The notes below the pieces were generated by a model. The model did no database searches and had not been told where the DNA came from. It saw only the letters and a list, made by a program, of their open reading frames with translations. A DNA stretch of 64,000 nucleotides from Protula sp. h YS-2021 (taxonomy: Eukaryota > Annelida > Polychaeta > Sabellida > Serpulidae), in the NCBI GenBank assembly GCA_949752745.1, contig OX457027.1, positions 93,116,015 through 93,180,014 of the forward strand, given 5' to 3'. Both the position numbers and the translations under genes were made by a program. This document shows, piece by piece, positions 44,700-60,800 of this stretch (the first letter of the stretch is position 1; each line of letters opens with the position of its first letter).

Positions 44700-46800
44700 G
44701 ACTTATTGAGAAAACTACACATTAGCTTCCAACTGGTATAAAACAATTGGCAAAACTGTGTTAATATGACTGTAAGACGAAACACACAGTGGTTTAATTC
44801 CAACATTTGAAAAGCGAAAGTGATACGACTAAGACTAGAAAGGAAAGCTCGTAAGATTCTGATGTTAGCGCTTGCAGCGAACAGACAGAACTTGTTAATA
44901 ATTTTTAATGAGGGCAAATCTCATTTTCCGTGATAAAATTCTAGAATCAAAGTCTGATAAAAACACTTTTTCGAAACGTTCGAAAGCTTCTGAACTGGAA
45001 TTTCGATCCAGAATATCCGGACGATTGCACTCCTATTAGATTAACGAACAACTTCGCAGATTTTTTTTCGTAAATAAAATAGTCAAAATCAATTTGGGTA
45101 TTACTTGACAAGTTGCAAAGTGTACAATAAATGAATTTTGTGATATTATTTTGAACAAAAATACGTACTTAGAAGAATACACCTTAACAACGGAAGAGGA
45201 AATTGATAAAGTCTTTTAAACATCAGCATCATCGTCCCACTGTCAATGAAACCTGCTATTGTAAAGCCACTTCTAAAAAATCTGGTCTTGGTCATAATAT
45301 ATACAAACATTTTCGGCCTGTTTCCAATTTGAGTTTCATTTCTAAAGTATGTGAAAAAGTAGTTGCAAGTCGACTAAATTATCATCAAACACGGAAACAC
45401 TTCAATCGGCATACCGTCGTTTCCAATCCACAGAGACTGCTCTGCTGAGGGTACACAATGCCGTTTTGTCTGCGCTGCATCGGAAGCAGATGATCGCGCT
45501 TACATTTATGGAACTTAGTGCGGCCTTTGATAACCCAAATTACGAAATCCTTTGTAATCGGCTGTCTACCAGATTTGATATCAAAGGCCTAGCCTTTTCC
45601 TGGATTAGATCATATTTATCGAATCGAATTCAAACAGTAACTGTGGGTGGCCACAAGTCTGACCCTAGAGATTTATATACTGGCGTACCGCAGGGCTCTG
45701 TACCCGGACCTCTTAAGTACATTGCATACCTCATCCGTTGCAGACATTATAAAAAGCATAGACTATGCTTCTACTTCTACGCCGATGATTCAAAGATATA
45801 CATCTATTTCAAGAAGAAGGATCAAAGTGAAGCCTTGAGGAAATCGAAAAGTGTATTTTAGAAATTAAATATCAGATGTGCAACTTTTTCAATTTAAACG
45901 ATAACGAAACTAAGTTCTTACTGATTGGCAACCAAAGCGATTTCATAAAAAACTCTTCTACTTGCATAAGTATATAAATTATAGTGAAATCTCTAATGTA
46001 AATTCAGTAATAAAATCTCTGCATTTTATTCGATCATGACCATGGAAACATTTATAAGTTTAAAATGCCAAAGTGCTATATTTTACCTTTGTCCGAGCTC
46101 TCAAATACGTATTATTTAGATTAAAATTCGACCAAATCTCTTATACAAGCATTTGTTTTCTGTAGAACTGCTTATACAAACAGTCTTTTGACTGGGATCA
46201 TTAAAAGCATGCTTCATGCGCTGCAAATGGTACAAAATGCAACGGCTAGAGTAGTGGTTATGGCTGGTTACAGAGAAACATTACGCCAATTTTCTATACT
46301 TTACACTGGTTACCTGTTGTTTCCAGAATTCGTTATAAAATTTTAGTTATTTGTTATGATTGTTTGCCACAAACCGCTCCTCATTATTTAATAGATCTAG
46401 TCAAACAGTATATCCCACAGAGGAACCCCCGATCTTCTGATAACAGTGTATTAGTTGTGCCAAAATCGCTCTCAAAAACGGTAGCATATGTTTTGATGTT
46501 ACTGGAGCTATGGACCAAGCTTCCAAAAGAATGACGCTTTTCTAAATCTTAGAAAGAATTTGAAAAGGTTTAAAAATCTATCTTTTTAGAGAGTATTATT
46601 CGGCTTATGCTGTTTATTAATGCTGCATTGAAATTCTATTTTATTTCCATATTGTATCGCAATTGCTTTATTTTCTGTGTGCCTTAAGTGTTCATTTGTT
46701 AAGCACCTAGAGCTTATTATTAGAAGAGGTGCTGTAGAAATCAAAATATTATTATTATTATCATTATTATTATTATTATTATTATAATTATTGTTTTTGT
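44700..46800 (+). mobile_element. Decayed CR1/L2-like LINE, 5'-truncated
   Basis: Fragments in element order: TQWFNSNI and LRLERKARKI (the WFN..I linker after the endonuclease, about 44780-44855), then LTNNFADFF, RPVSNLSFISKVCEKVVASR (45318-45377), LTFMELSAAFDNPNYEILC, YTGVPQGSVPGPLKYIAY, FYADDSKIYIYF with the YADD catalytic motif (about 45770-45810), and a C-terminal end with VQNATARVV. It closes with 'gctgtagaaatcaaaat' and an (ATT)n tail at 46747-46800. Several stops and frameshifts and a deletion before the RT make it non-functional. Confidence 0.75.
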
Positions 46801-47752
46801 TGTTATTAGATTGGAAAGAGTAAACACAACAATATTAAAAAAATCTTGTTAATTAAAAGTGGATACCACCCATAAGGAAAGGCTAAATACAGACAAGCTA
46901 GATATTTTTACTGCGTTGCTGTGTTGAAGTAATTTTTGACCTATTTCAATCACCCCTTTTGGGTTCTGTTGGAACGGGTGACTAATTTCTCATTGAATAG
47001 ATGATGTTATGACATAATCAAAAATATTTAAAGGATATTTATTTAAAAAAGAAATGAAAGAGCTTGCTGAGTTTTATGGCTCTGTTTGAATTATAGTTTT
47101 CAAAAACACTCTGTTGAACAAATCTAGTCTTAGGTAGAAGTCTTTTCGATTTAATAATTTTTTCAAAGTGGCTTCAATCAAACACTCTCTTCTCTCTTCT
47201 GAGAGCAGATACATGTCTGTGATAAAGGCAACAACAGACAAAACAGGATATTAATGAGCCCATGTCTAGCCACACTAGTCGCTATTAATCACATCCAGGC
47301 GTCGGGGTCATAGAATGGCCTTTTGTTGATGTTTTCTTATCATAATGCAGAAAAATAGCGATTCAATTTATTTAAACTACAAGGTTGTACAATTATTTCT
47401 TAATTTGCTCATTAAAATATTATTATACATTTAAATTTTTGTAATTTCTGCAAACGGAACACTTGAGAGTGGATTATGAATAGGTGGATGGCTCACAGCC
47501 CTGCTCTACAGGTAATCACATTCGATACAAAACGTTTACTCGAAAACATCAGACTTATTTAGATAAGAGACAAAATTTGGAGGGCAAGATTACGAAGTCA
47601 TCCAGAACATTTCCTATTAACCACTGATCTGATTATTTTTGCAGGTGTTGACTATAGTATAATAATTATTCGCAGGCTTTGTCACAAGTTAAAAAAACAA
47701 AATTTCTAATTTTTCTGTCATTATTGAGACACGATTTTTGAATAATATGTAG
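46801..47752. other. Non-coding DNA
   Basis: No supported feature. Confidence 0.35.
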
Positions 47753-47849
47753 ACGGAAAATGTTGGAAAGTTACCTTTGGGAGCACAAACAGTACTGCCC
47801 AGTGCTGCCGTGGAAGTGACGACGTGGGATACGAGGAATTCAATTCGAG
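47753..47849. other. Candidate exon of uncertain strand
   Basis: A GC-richer block. On the plus strand (acceptor 'aatatgtag', donor GTATGA) it reads GKCWKVTFGSTNSTAQCCRG and DDVGYEEFNSR in phase 1-2. On the minus strand an open frame ends VCAPK before a GTAACT donor. Neither has a recognised partner, though a strong donor pair near 48798-48840 could continue the plus-strand model. Confidence 0.25.
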
Positions 47850-48049
47850 GTATGACGCGACTTGAATTAGTAACGTCGCAGTGGCAGTAATGGTTTTATA
47901 TCTTGAATTTGAATGTAAATGGCAACAATGAAAACATACATTTCATCCAATATTTTAGTTCGAAAGGACACAAAATGAAAATTTTTAAATGTTCTAAAAA
48001 GATATTTTTGCTCACTGATTCCTGGAAAAAAGTATTTACGTTTGGTTTT

Positions 48050-48455
48050 CATTGTTCGGGTCACAATAATTACGTTTGATTATGATTGTTTCGATTACAG
48101 TAGTTACGTTTGGTTGTTATTGTTCGGGTCACAGTAGTTACGTTTGGTTGTGATTGTTCGGGTCATAGTAGCTACGTTTGATTGTGATTGTTCGGATCAC
48201 AGTAGTTACATTTGGTTGTGATTGTTCGGGTCACAGTTATTACGTTTGGTTGTTATTGTTCGGGTCACAGTAGTTACATTTGACTGTGTTTGTTCGGGTC
48301 ACAGCAATTGCATTTATTTGTTATTGTTCGGGTTACAGTAGTTACGTTTAGTTGTTATTGCTCGGGTCACAATAGTTACATTTGGTTGTTATTGTTCGAA
48401 TCACAGTAATTAGATTTGGTTGTGATTGTTCGGGTCACAGTAGTTGCGTTTCATT
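48050..48455. repeat. Minisatellite, 34-bp unit, about 12 copies
   Basis: Units of the form 'tgttcgggtcacagtagtta' followed by 'cgtttggttgtgat' repeat with few changes. Confidence 0.9.
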
Positions 48456-49342
48456 CTCTCTGTATGTCTCTTGGATTGATGCAACAAAACTGATATCGCT
48501 CGCCCTTCTCGCTGAGTATGTCTTATAATTTTATTATCTTGGGAAAACATTGTGCACATTTTGTTACTTTTTGCGTTTATGCGTTTCTTTTTTCCCCGTC
48601 AGGTAATTAAAGATAATCAAAACAAAAGGCGTAATCTTTACAAATAGTGTTTACATAGAACAGGTATCAAGAAAAACATTGACTAAAATGTATCTCAAAA
48701 CGATGCCAAAAGCCTTAGACTTAAAAATGGCAGCATATCTTACAGACTTTGCTTAAACCAAACAGTACCGAAAGCGATATTTTTTGTGCATTGCCAGGTG
48801 GACACACCCGAGAGTAAGTGGAGCTGTGAGGTAAGAGAATAAATTCAGGTTTCCTAAAAATGATGATAGAGGATGGAATCATGTTCAATCAGTGTAATTG
48901 TTTGTTTGGAATGAGACTTACTGTTTCGGCTGCTTACATTAACATACTATTGGTATGCGAAAAACCCCTAACTGAAGAAATACCTGCTTTTCTTCAATTC
49001 CATATTTGTGCTGCACGACTACCAGCAGAAATTTATCTCAGTGTCTTCTTATATTTTCAAAATACAACATGGCCAATTTAAAATTTAAAAAAGTGTTTTA
49101 TCCTTAACATGCAATTTATTTTTTCATCAAAAATAAATTTTTTATATTTTTTGCTTCTATGTGCTTGTGTTAGTCTTTCATCTTTTATTATTTTTGTCGC
49201 TTGTTTAGGTAATACTTCATTCTAGAAGTATAATATAATCCAGTCATAAACATTGACAAAGAGGAGTTTTATCACCAAACATAGAGAAGTAAAAATGTAA
49301 AGAAACATTTGACATAAAGTTTACTATGCTTGGATTCTTTTA

Positions 49343-51663
<2,321 letters not shown>

Positions 51664-51789
51664 CTGTTAACATTTTCTATAAAATTCTAAGAAATTTACC
51701 TTTCATATTTACATACAGTGTCTTGCATGCTTATTCTTCAGGAAAAAACACAATTGAGTAAAGGTTTATCAGAGAGTTACATTTATCAA

Positions 51790-52622
51790 AGGGTATCCGA
51801 GGAACTCCCCCGTGGTGAACTCCCCTGAGGTGAACTCCCCGCGTGAACTTCCCCCGTTGAATTCCCCTGTAGGGTAACTCCACCGCAAGGGACTCCCGCG
51901 ACTTTGGTATATTATATTTACTTTAAGTTTATATGTCTAAATTATTGTATGTGAAATATGATTTGTTTTAAATTTATATTTGTAAATTATTGGAGACAGA
52001 AACGTGCGTTCCAAGAGGCTACCGAACGCATCAAAGAAGTGGTAGCTGATTTTCACAATAGACCAATCTTGGACCTCTTGAGTTGAATCGCGTACCACAT
52101 CGCGTTGTAAAAGACATTGTTTCGTGTTTGAAAAATAAACGATAAAGGTGTTTGAATTGCAGTTGTGTCTTGATTATTGAAAACAATAAAAGATTTTTGA
52201 TTGTTGTAATCTTCAACTGTTTTCAATATGCTACGTGTATTGTAAAATTGCAATCATTGACTTACTTCAACATGTAACTAAGTCCTGTCTGAATTGCAAT
52301 ATCACTTGTTGAATAGAGTTGTCATCAAAATCTATAAGGAACATGCTAAAAGGTATTCGTATTTTCTTGAGTTGTCGACTCGTAATTCGTGTGCTGTAAT
52401 GAAAAGATTAAAGTCTATTCAGTTTCTGTGACGAGCTTGTAAGGCATGGTTTAATGTGAGTTGATATAATTTATTAATGAGCTTCCTTGAATTTGGAGTG
52501 AATAAACATTTATGATAGATATTTTGTGTATACTTATTTTTGCGGAGTTGTCCTGCGAGAGAGTTACCCTACGGGGGAGTTCACCTCGAGAGAGTTCACC
52601 TCGGGGGAGTTCCCTTGGATTC
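51790..52622. mobile_element. Element with inverted terminal arrays of a short GGGGAGTTCACCTC-type unit
   Basis: The left end (51795-51900) has four to six units such as 'gaactcccctgaggtgaact'; the right end (52550-52618) has the reverse complement, such as 'gggggagttcacctcg'. The interior (about 650 bases) is AT-rich without coding signs. The (AT)n tract starts directly after the right end. Probably a non-autonomous inverted-repeat element. Confidence 0.6.
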
Positions 52623-52623
52623 T

Positions 52624-52624
<1 letters not shown>

Positions 52625-52702
<78 letters not shown>
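52625..52702. repeat. (AT)n microsatellite
   Basis: Pure AT dinucleotide run between two repeat elements. Confidence 0.95.
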
Positions 52703-52705
<3 letters not shown>

Positions 52706-53579
52706 TCTAAAACCAGTCATAGGAAGACCATGCCTTTAATATAGCACTTAGGGAGACCATTTTTTACCTTTGAGTTTAGAAAGACAAAAATTGCCAAAAA
52801 ATGTTCCTATACGTTGTAGATAATGGGTGTGATTTTTTCTTCTTGTCATATTAAGTAGCAAAAAATAAACAAAAAAGTTGGTCTACGTATTTTTTCTAGA
52901 TTTTCCTTGGCATTTTAGGCGACCTGGCTAAAACCACGGAATTTGCCGGGTCTCAGTAAGTGTGTGGTTTAATGCTCTGTATATTTGGTCTCCCAAAGTA
53001 GCATATTTTGCTACTAGTTGGGTGTTTTTGAAGATTTATTTTAAACCTATGTTTATTATTATTGTTATTTGTTATGTATATGCATTGTGTATAAGTTATA
53101 CGCATGTACGACAGCCTTGAGAGATGACACTATGCACATATTACCAATGACTGTGCCATTTAGTTCTACTTAGCATGCAAATATGTGGAAGATGCTTCAT
53201 GTTTCTGGTTAAAATATTGTTACGTGACATTTAAACTCTGTAACATTACTTAGGAAAGAAAAGAATTGAAGTAGTAATTAATGATAAACAAAATGTCTCT
53301 TCAAGTTGTATATATGGTCGCCTTAAGTCGGTTTATACACCCAGAAATATACAACCAGCAATAAGGAGACCATATATTTTTCATGAATATGTGCAAGATT
53401 TTTATATTATTAAGACAAAAAAGTGCTAAATGTTATTTTAAATTCCTTAGAAATCATTTTGGTAGGCAAAAAAGAGTAATGAATATAAAAAAATGGCCTT
53501 TGAAGTGTTTTGTATAAGTGTGAAGCATAGTCCCCTTAAGTCGGTTTACACACACTATATATATATATATATATATATA
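52703..53579. repeat. Element with 'ggagacca' motifs between two (AT)n tracts
   Basis: 'cttagggagaccat', 'ttggtctcccaaag', 'aataaggagaccatatat' and 'gtccccttaagtcggttta' recur in both orientations. The same motifs occur in the palindrome at 53.6-54.6 kb, so the two are related. It ends at an (AT)n tract (53557-53579). Confidence 0.5.
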
Positions 53580-53599
53580 AAAAGTAGGGATACGTTTCA

Positions 53600-54071
53600 T
53601 TACGTCATAATGTTTATTACGTCATAATGCATCTTGCTCTCAAGTGTTCGTTTCTTTGAAAAAATGCCTGTTTACAGTGCTAAATTTTCCTTTTCTTCAA
53701 TTTCGTGCTAAACCATGTATAAGCAAGTTGAGCAGTTAAGGAAAAAAATACTGGTTGCTATAATATTTTTAAATACATAATATATAGCGGATCTTAAATA
53801 AAAATGGCAGTTTTCCCCAGTCTCCTTAAAGCTGATTTTTTGGCACTAATGTTTATACAAGGTATAAAGTTTAGGATCAAATTGAAAGCTTGTTATAAAT
53901 TTTCAACACACAAATTTAATTTTAAACCAAAGTATTTTATATTCGCTATGCCATAAAATCATTTGTTTTTTGTTTGCTGAGTAGTTTCGTAACGTTTAAA
54001 CACGCTAAGAATTAAGGAGACCTACTTTTGGTCTCCCTAAATTTTTGGTCTCCCTAATACTGGTTTTTTAG

Positions 54072-54164
<93 letters not shown>

Positions 54165-54620
54165 GTACCTCCAGTAATACGGGGACCATTTTTGCTAAAA
54201 AACCAGTATTAGGGAGACCAAAAATTTAGGGAGACCAAAAGTAGGTCTACCTAATTCTTAGCGTCTTTAAATGTTATGAAACTAAACAGCAAACAAAAAA
54301 CGAATGATTCTATAGTATCGTGAATATATTAAATTTTGTTTTAAAATTAAATTTGTGTGTTGCCAATTGATAACAAGCTTTTAATTTGATCCTCAACTTT
54401 ATACAGTGTATAAATACAATTGCCGAAAAATCAGCTTTAAGGAGACCAGAGAAAACTGCCGTTTTTATTTAAAATCCGCTATATATTATGTATTAAAACA
54501 TTTTATAGCAACCGGTATTTTATTCCTTAAATGTTCAAGATCTTTACACATGGTTTAGCACGAAATTTATGAAAAGTATAATTTCGCACCGTGAACTTGT
54601 CTTTTCTTTTAAAAAAAAAG
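53600..54620. mobile_element. Large imperfect palindrome centred on (AT)n
   Basis: The left arm (about 53670-54076) and right arm (about 54175-54600) are inverted copies. For example 'tttcgtgctaaaccatgta' at 53701 pairs with 'acatggtttagcacgaaat', and 'ggtctccctaatactggttt' pairs with 'aaaccagtattagggagacc'. The centre is an AT tract at 54077-54158. The arms have diverged moderately. Fold-back element or inverted duplication; no coding. Confidence 0.8.
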
Positions 54621-54899
54621 ATACATTAATTTTTCCATACATTTTTGACTCGGTTTTGGGTTGGTTTATATATGTAGCACATTTTGGTTTTTTGAAACCT
54701 TATATTTCAGGGTTCAAGTTGTGTTTTGCATGAGCATAGAAAAAAAAGCAATTTAAAAGTTTGCTGCTTTTCTTTAAATGAAGCGCTGCAAAGCTTTCCA
54801 TAATGCTTTACGTTATTTCATTGGGTAGTAATTGGGTCGAACAAAGCACCTGTTGCCTGTGTCTCCTTAAGTCTTATAGTAAGCTTTATATGTTTGTTT

Positions 54900-57800
54900 C
54901 ATATAACCACGGAGTTTCGGCAAAAATTATCAATTTTTGTGCCACAAGTGGCCCAGTTACGGGCTCTAGCATGGTGTGTAATTTTAGTTCTCAAATCGAA
55001 CCCTGTGATTTTTTAGATATATAAAAATACCCTTTTTTCTTAAGCTCCGAGTGAGCTCTGACTTGCATAGCCTCGTATATCTCGTATATCCTCGTATATC
55101 TCTCTGTCAGAAGCTTTTTTTTTTGGTGGATAACTGCAAAAATGTGTCATTTTGTCCTACTTCCGGGTTTGGTCGAGTTCAACACTAAATGTGCCGCCCC
55201 CACCCCGGGGAACGTTGAGCCGCACTTCTGTCAACACTTTTGTGTTGGGGCAATAAGCCAATTCGCACTTTCGGATTTTTCCGGTGGAGGTGTTGTTTCG
55301 ACTGAAAATGTTGGGGGGTAAATTATAAAGAAATGACAAGGGGAAAACTTCAAAATTCTAATTTTCTTTCAACATTCACACTTTCGAATTTATAAAGCTA
55401 TCATATGAGCTTTTAAAAACTATTTTACATATTATTCAGTCCCTTTAATAACCAACATGTGACTATGTTTCTGGCAAAATTGAATTTTGTTGATTTTTGC
55501 CGTTTTTTCCCTATCATTTCTTTATATCCTTATCCCACCTGAATTCAGCCGAAACGCAAAAACTTTTCGGCAAAAGTCAAAAGTACGAATTGGCTTATAC
55601 TACCACGTTTTCGTGTAAAGTTTCAGTCACCAAATCGGTCAAATAAGCTTTCTTTTAAAATAAAATCGATCAAAATATATAGAAAACATAGACCCGTTGG
55701 TTTATCCAACGCCCCACCCAAGGAAATGGTGACGTGGGCCGGGTCAACTTTTGTGCCACAAGTGGCCCCTCTATGGGACCTATCTTCCTGTGTAATTTCA
55801 GTTCTCTAATCCAGCCCTGTGATTTTTGGGAGATTAAAATATGTCATTTTCTCCTACTTTCGGGTTTGGTCGAGTTCAACACTAAATATGCCGCCTCCAC
55901 CCCGGGGAACGTTGAGCCGCACTTCTGTCAACATTTATATATTGGGACAATACTACCACGTTTTCGTGTAAAGTTTCAGTCACCATATCGGTCAAATAAG
56001 CTTTCTTTTAAAATAAAATCGATCAAAACATATAGAAAATATAAACCCGTTGGTTTATCCCACGCCCCACCCAAGGGAATGGTGACCTGGGCCGGGTCAA
56101 TTTTTACGCAAAAGGTGGCCCCTCTATTGGGCCTATCTTTCTGTGTGATTTGAGTTCTCTAATCGAACCCTGTGATTTTTGAGAGAATAAAATGTGTCAT
56201 TTTGTCCTACTTCCGGGTTTGGTCGAGTTCAACACTAAATATGCCGCCCCCACCCCGTGGAACGTTGAGGAGCACCTCTGTCAACAATTTTGTGTTAGTG
56301 CAATACTACCACGTTTTCGTGTAAAGTTTCAGTCACCAAATCGGTCAAATAAGCTTTCTTTTAAAATAAAATCGATCAAAATATATAGAAAATATAGACC
56401 CGTTGGTTTATCCCACGCCCCACCCAAGGGAATGGTGACGTGTGCCGGGTCAACTTTTGTACCACAAGTGGCCTCTCTATGAGGCCTATCTTTGTGTGTA
56501 ATTTCAGTTCTCTAATCGAACCCTGTGATTTTTGAGAGAATAAAATGTGTCATTTTGTGCTACTTCCGGGTTTGGTCGAGTTCAACACTAAATATGCCGC
56601 CCCCACCCCGGGGAACGTTGAGCCGCAGTACTGTCAACATTTATGTATTGGGGCAATACTACCACGTTTTCGTGTAAAGTTTCAGTCACCAAATCGGTCA
56701 AATAAAGCTTTTTCAAAAATAAAATCGATCAAAATATATAGAAAACATAGACCCGTTGGTTTATCCAACGCTCCACCCAAGGGAATGGTGACGTGGGCCG
56801 GGTCAACTTTTGTGCCACAAATGGCCCCTCTATGGGACCTTTCTTTCTTTTATAATTTCAGTTCTCTAATCGAACCTGTGACTTTTTGGAGATTAAAATA
56901 TGTCATTTTCTCCTACTTTCGGGTTTGGTCGAGTTCAACACTAAATATGCCACCCCCATCCCGGGAAACGTTGAGCCGCACTTCTGTCAACAATTTTGTG
57001 TTAGGACAATACTACCACGTCTTCTTGTAAAGTTTCAGTCACCAAATCGGTCAAATAAGCTTTCTTTTAAAATAAAATCGATCAAAATATATAAAAAATA
57101 TAGACCTGTTTGTTTATCCCACGCCCCACCCAAGGGAATGGTGACCTGTGCCGGGTCAGTTTTTGCACCACAAGTGGCCTCTCTGTTGGGCCTATCTTTC
57201 TGTGTAATTTCAGTTCTCTAATCGAACCCTGTGATTTTTGAGAGAATAAAATGTGTCATTTTGTCCTACTTCCGGGTTTGGTCGAGTTCAACACTAAATA
57301 TGCCGCCCCCACCCCGGGGAACGTTGAGCCGCAGTTCTGTCAACATTTATGTATTGGGGCAATACTACCACGTTTTTATGTAAGGTTTCAGTCACCAAAT
57401 CGGTCAAATAGAGCTTTTTCAAAAATAAAATCGATCAAAATATATAGAAAACATAGACCCGTTGGTTTATCCAATGCTCCACCCAAGGGAATGGTGACGT
57501 GGGCCGGGTCAACTTTTGTGCCACAAGTGGCCCCTCTATGGGACCTATCTTCCTGTGTAATTTCAGTTCTCTAATCGAGCCCTGTGATTTTTGGGAGATT
57601 AAAATATGTCATTTTCTCCTACTTTCGGGTTTGGTCGAGTTCAACACTGAATATGCCGCTCCCACCCCGGGAAACGTTGCGCCGCAGTTCTGTCAACATT
57701 TATGTATTGGGGCAATACTGCGCCGTTTTCGTGTGAAGTTTCAGTCACCAAATCGGTCAAATAAGCTTTCTTTTAAAATAAAATCGATCAAAATATATAG

Positions 57801-60800
57801 AAAATATAGACCCGTAGGTTTATCCCATGCCCCACTCAAGAGAATGGTGACCTGGGCCGCGTCAATTTTTACTCCACAAGTGGCCACTCTATTCGGTCTA
57901 TCTTTCTGTGTAATTTCAGTTCTCTAATCGAACCCTGTGATTTTTGAGAGAATAAAATGTGTCATTTTGTGCTACTTCCGGGTTTGGTCGAGTTCAACAC
58001 TAAATATGCCGCCCCCACCCCGGGGAACGTTGAGCCGCACTTCTGTCAACATTTATATATTGGGGCAATACTACCACGTTTTCGTGTAAAGTTTCAGTCA
58101 CCAAATCTTTCAAATAAAGTTTTTCAAAAATAAAATCGATCAAAATATATAGAAAACATAGACCCGTTGGTTTATCCAATGCTCCACCCAAGGGAATGGT
58201 GACGTGGGCCGGGTCAACTTTTGTGCCACAAGTGGCCCCTCTATGGGACCTATCTTCCTGTGTAATTTCAGTTCTCTAATCGAGCCCTGTGATTTTTGGG
58301 AGATTAAAATATGTCATTTTCTCCTACTTTCGGGTTTGGTCGAGTTCAACACTGAATATGCCGCCCCCACCCCGGGAAACGTTGCGCCGCAGTTCTGTCA
58401 ACATTTATGTATTGGGGCAATACTGCGCCGTTTTCGTGTGAAGTTTCAGTCACCAAATCGGTCAAATAAGCTTTCTTTTAAAATAAAATCGATCAAAATA
58501 TATAGAAAATATAGACCCGTAGGTTTATCCCATGCCCCACTCAAGAGAATGGTGACCTGGGCCGCGTCAATTTTTACTCCACAAGTGGCCACTCTATTGG
58601 GTCTATCTTTCTGTGTAATTTCAGTTCTCTAATCGAACCCTGTGATTTTTGAGAGAATAAAATGTGTCATTTTGTGCTACTTCCGGGTTTGGTCGAGTTC
58701 AACACTAAATATGCCGCCCCCACCCCGGGGAACGTTGAGCCGCACTTCTGTCAACATTTATATATTGGGGCAATACTACCACGTTTTCGTGTAAAGTTTC
58801 AGTCACCAAATCTTTCAAATAAAGTTTTTCAAAAATAAAATCGATCAAAATATATAGAAAACCTAGACCCGTTGGTTTATCCAATGCTCCACCCAAGGGA
58901 ATGGTGACGTGGGCCGGGTCAACTTTTGTGCCACAAGTGGCCCCTCTATGGGAGCTATCTTCCTGTGTAATTTCAGTTCTCTAATCGAGCCCTGTGATTT
59001 TTGGGAGATTAAAATATGTCATTTTCTCCTACTTTCGGGTTTGGTCGAGTTCAACACTGAATATGCCGCCCCCACCCCGGGAAACGTTGCGCCGCAGTTC
59101 TGTCAACATTTATGTATTGGGGCAATACTGCGCCGTTTTCGTGTGAAGTTTCAGTCACCAAATCGGTCAAATAAGCTTTCTTTTAAAATAAAATCGATCA
59201 AAATATATAGAAAATATAGACCCGTAGGTTTATCCCATGCCCCACTCAAGAGAATGGTGACCTGGGCCGCGTCAATTTTTACTCCACAAGTGGCCACTCT
59301 ATTGGGTCTATCTTTCTGTGTAATTTCAGTTCTCTAATCGAACCCTGTGATTTTTGAGAGAATAAAATGTGTCATTTTGTGCTACTTCCGGGTTTGGTCG
59401 AGTTCAACACTAAATATGCCGCCCCCACCCCGGGGAACGTTGAGCCGCACTTCTGTCAACATTTATATATTGGGGCAATACTACCACGTTTTCGTGTAAA
59501 GTTTCAGTCACCAAATCTTTCAAATAAAGTTTTTCAAAAATAAAATCGATCAAAATATATAGAAAACATAGACCCGTTGGTTTATCCAATGCTCCACCCA
59601 AGGGAATGGTGACGTGGGCCGGGTCAACTTTTGTGCCACAAGTGGCCCCTCTATGGGACCTATCTTCCTGTGTAATTTCAGTTCTCTAATCGAGCCCTGT
59701 GATTTTTGGGAGATTAAAATATGTCATTTTCTCCTACTTTCGGGTTTGGTCGAGTTCAACACTGAATATGCCGCCCCCACCCCGGGAAACGTTGCGCCGC
59801 AGTTCTGTCAACATTTATGTATTGGGGCAATACTGCGCCGTTTTCGTGTGAAGTTTCAGTCACCAAATCGGTCAAATAAGCTTTCTTTTAAAATAAAATC
59901 GATCAAAATATATAGAAAATATAGACCCGTAGGTTTATCCCATGCCCCACTCAAGAGAATGGTGACCTGGGCCGCGTCAATTTTTACTCCACAAGTGGCC
60001 ACTCTATTGGGTCTATCTTTCTGTGTAATTTCAGTTCTCTAATCGAACCCTGTGATTTTTGAGAGAATAAAATGTGTCATTTTGTGCTACTTCCGGGTTT
60101 GGTCGAGTTCAACACTAAATATGCCGCCCCCACCCCGGGGAACGTTGAGCCGCACTTCTGTCAACAATTTTGTGTTAGGGCAATACTACCACGTTTTCGT
60201 GTAAAGTTTCAGTGACCAAATCGGTCAAATAAAGCTTTTTCAAAAATAAAATCGATCAGAATATATAGAAAACATAGAACCGTTGGTTTATCCAATGCTC
60301 CACCCAAGGGAATGGTGACGTGGACAGGGTCAACGTTTGTGCCACAAGTGGCCCCTCTATGGGACCTATCTTCCTGTGTAATATCAGTTCTCTAATCGAG
60401 CCCTGTGATTTTTGGGAGATTAAAATATGTCATTTTCTCCTACTTTCGGGTTTGGTCGAGTTCAACACTAAATATTCCGCCCCCACCCCGGGAAACGTTG
60501 AGCCGGACTTCTGTCAATAATTTTGTGTTAGGGCAATAATATCACGTTTTCGTGTAAAGTTTCAGTTACCAAATCGGTCAAATAAGCTTTCTTTTAAAAT
60601 AAAATCGATCAAAATATATAGAAAACCTAGACCCGTTGGTTTATCCAATGCTCCACCCAAGGGAATGGTGACGTGGGCCGGGTCAACTTTTGTGCCACAA
60701 GTGGCCACTCTATTGGGTCTATCTTTCTGTGTAATTTCAGTTCTCTAATCGAACCCTGTGATTTTTGAGAGAATAAAATGTGTCATTTTGTGCTACTTCC

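Noticed and set aside
55130..55340. tRNA-like B box 'ggtcgagttcaacact' in the satellite as a SINE origin
   Set aside because: The match to the B-box consensus is partial and no A box is found at the right distance.
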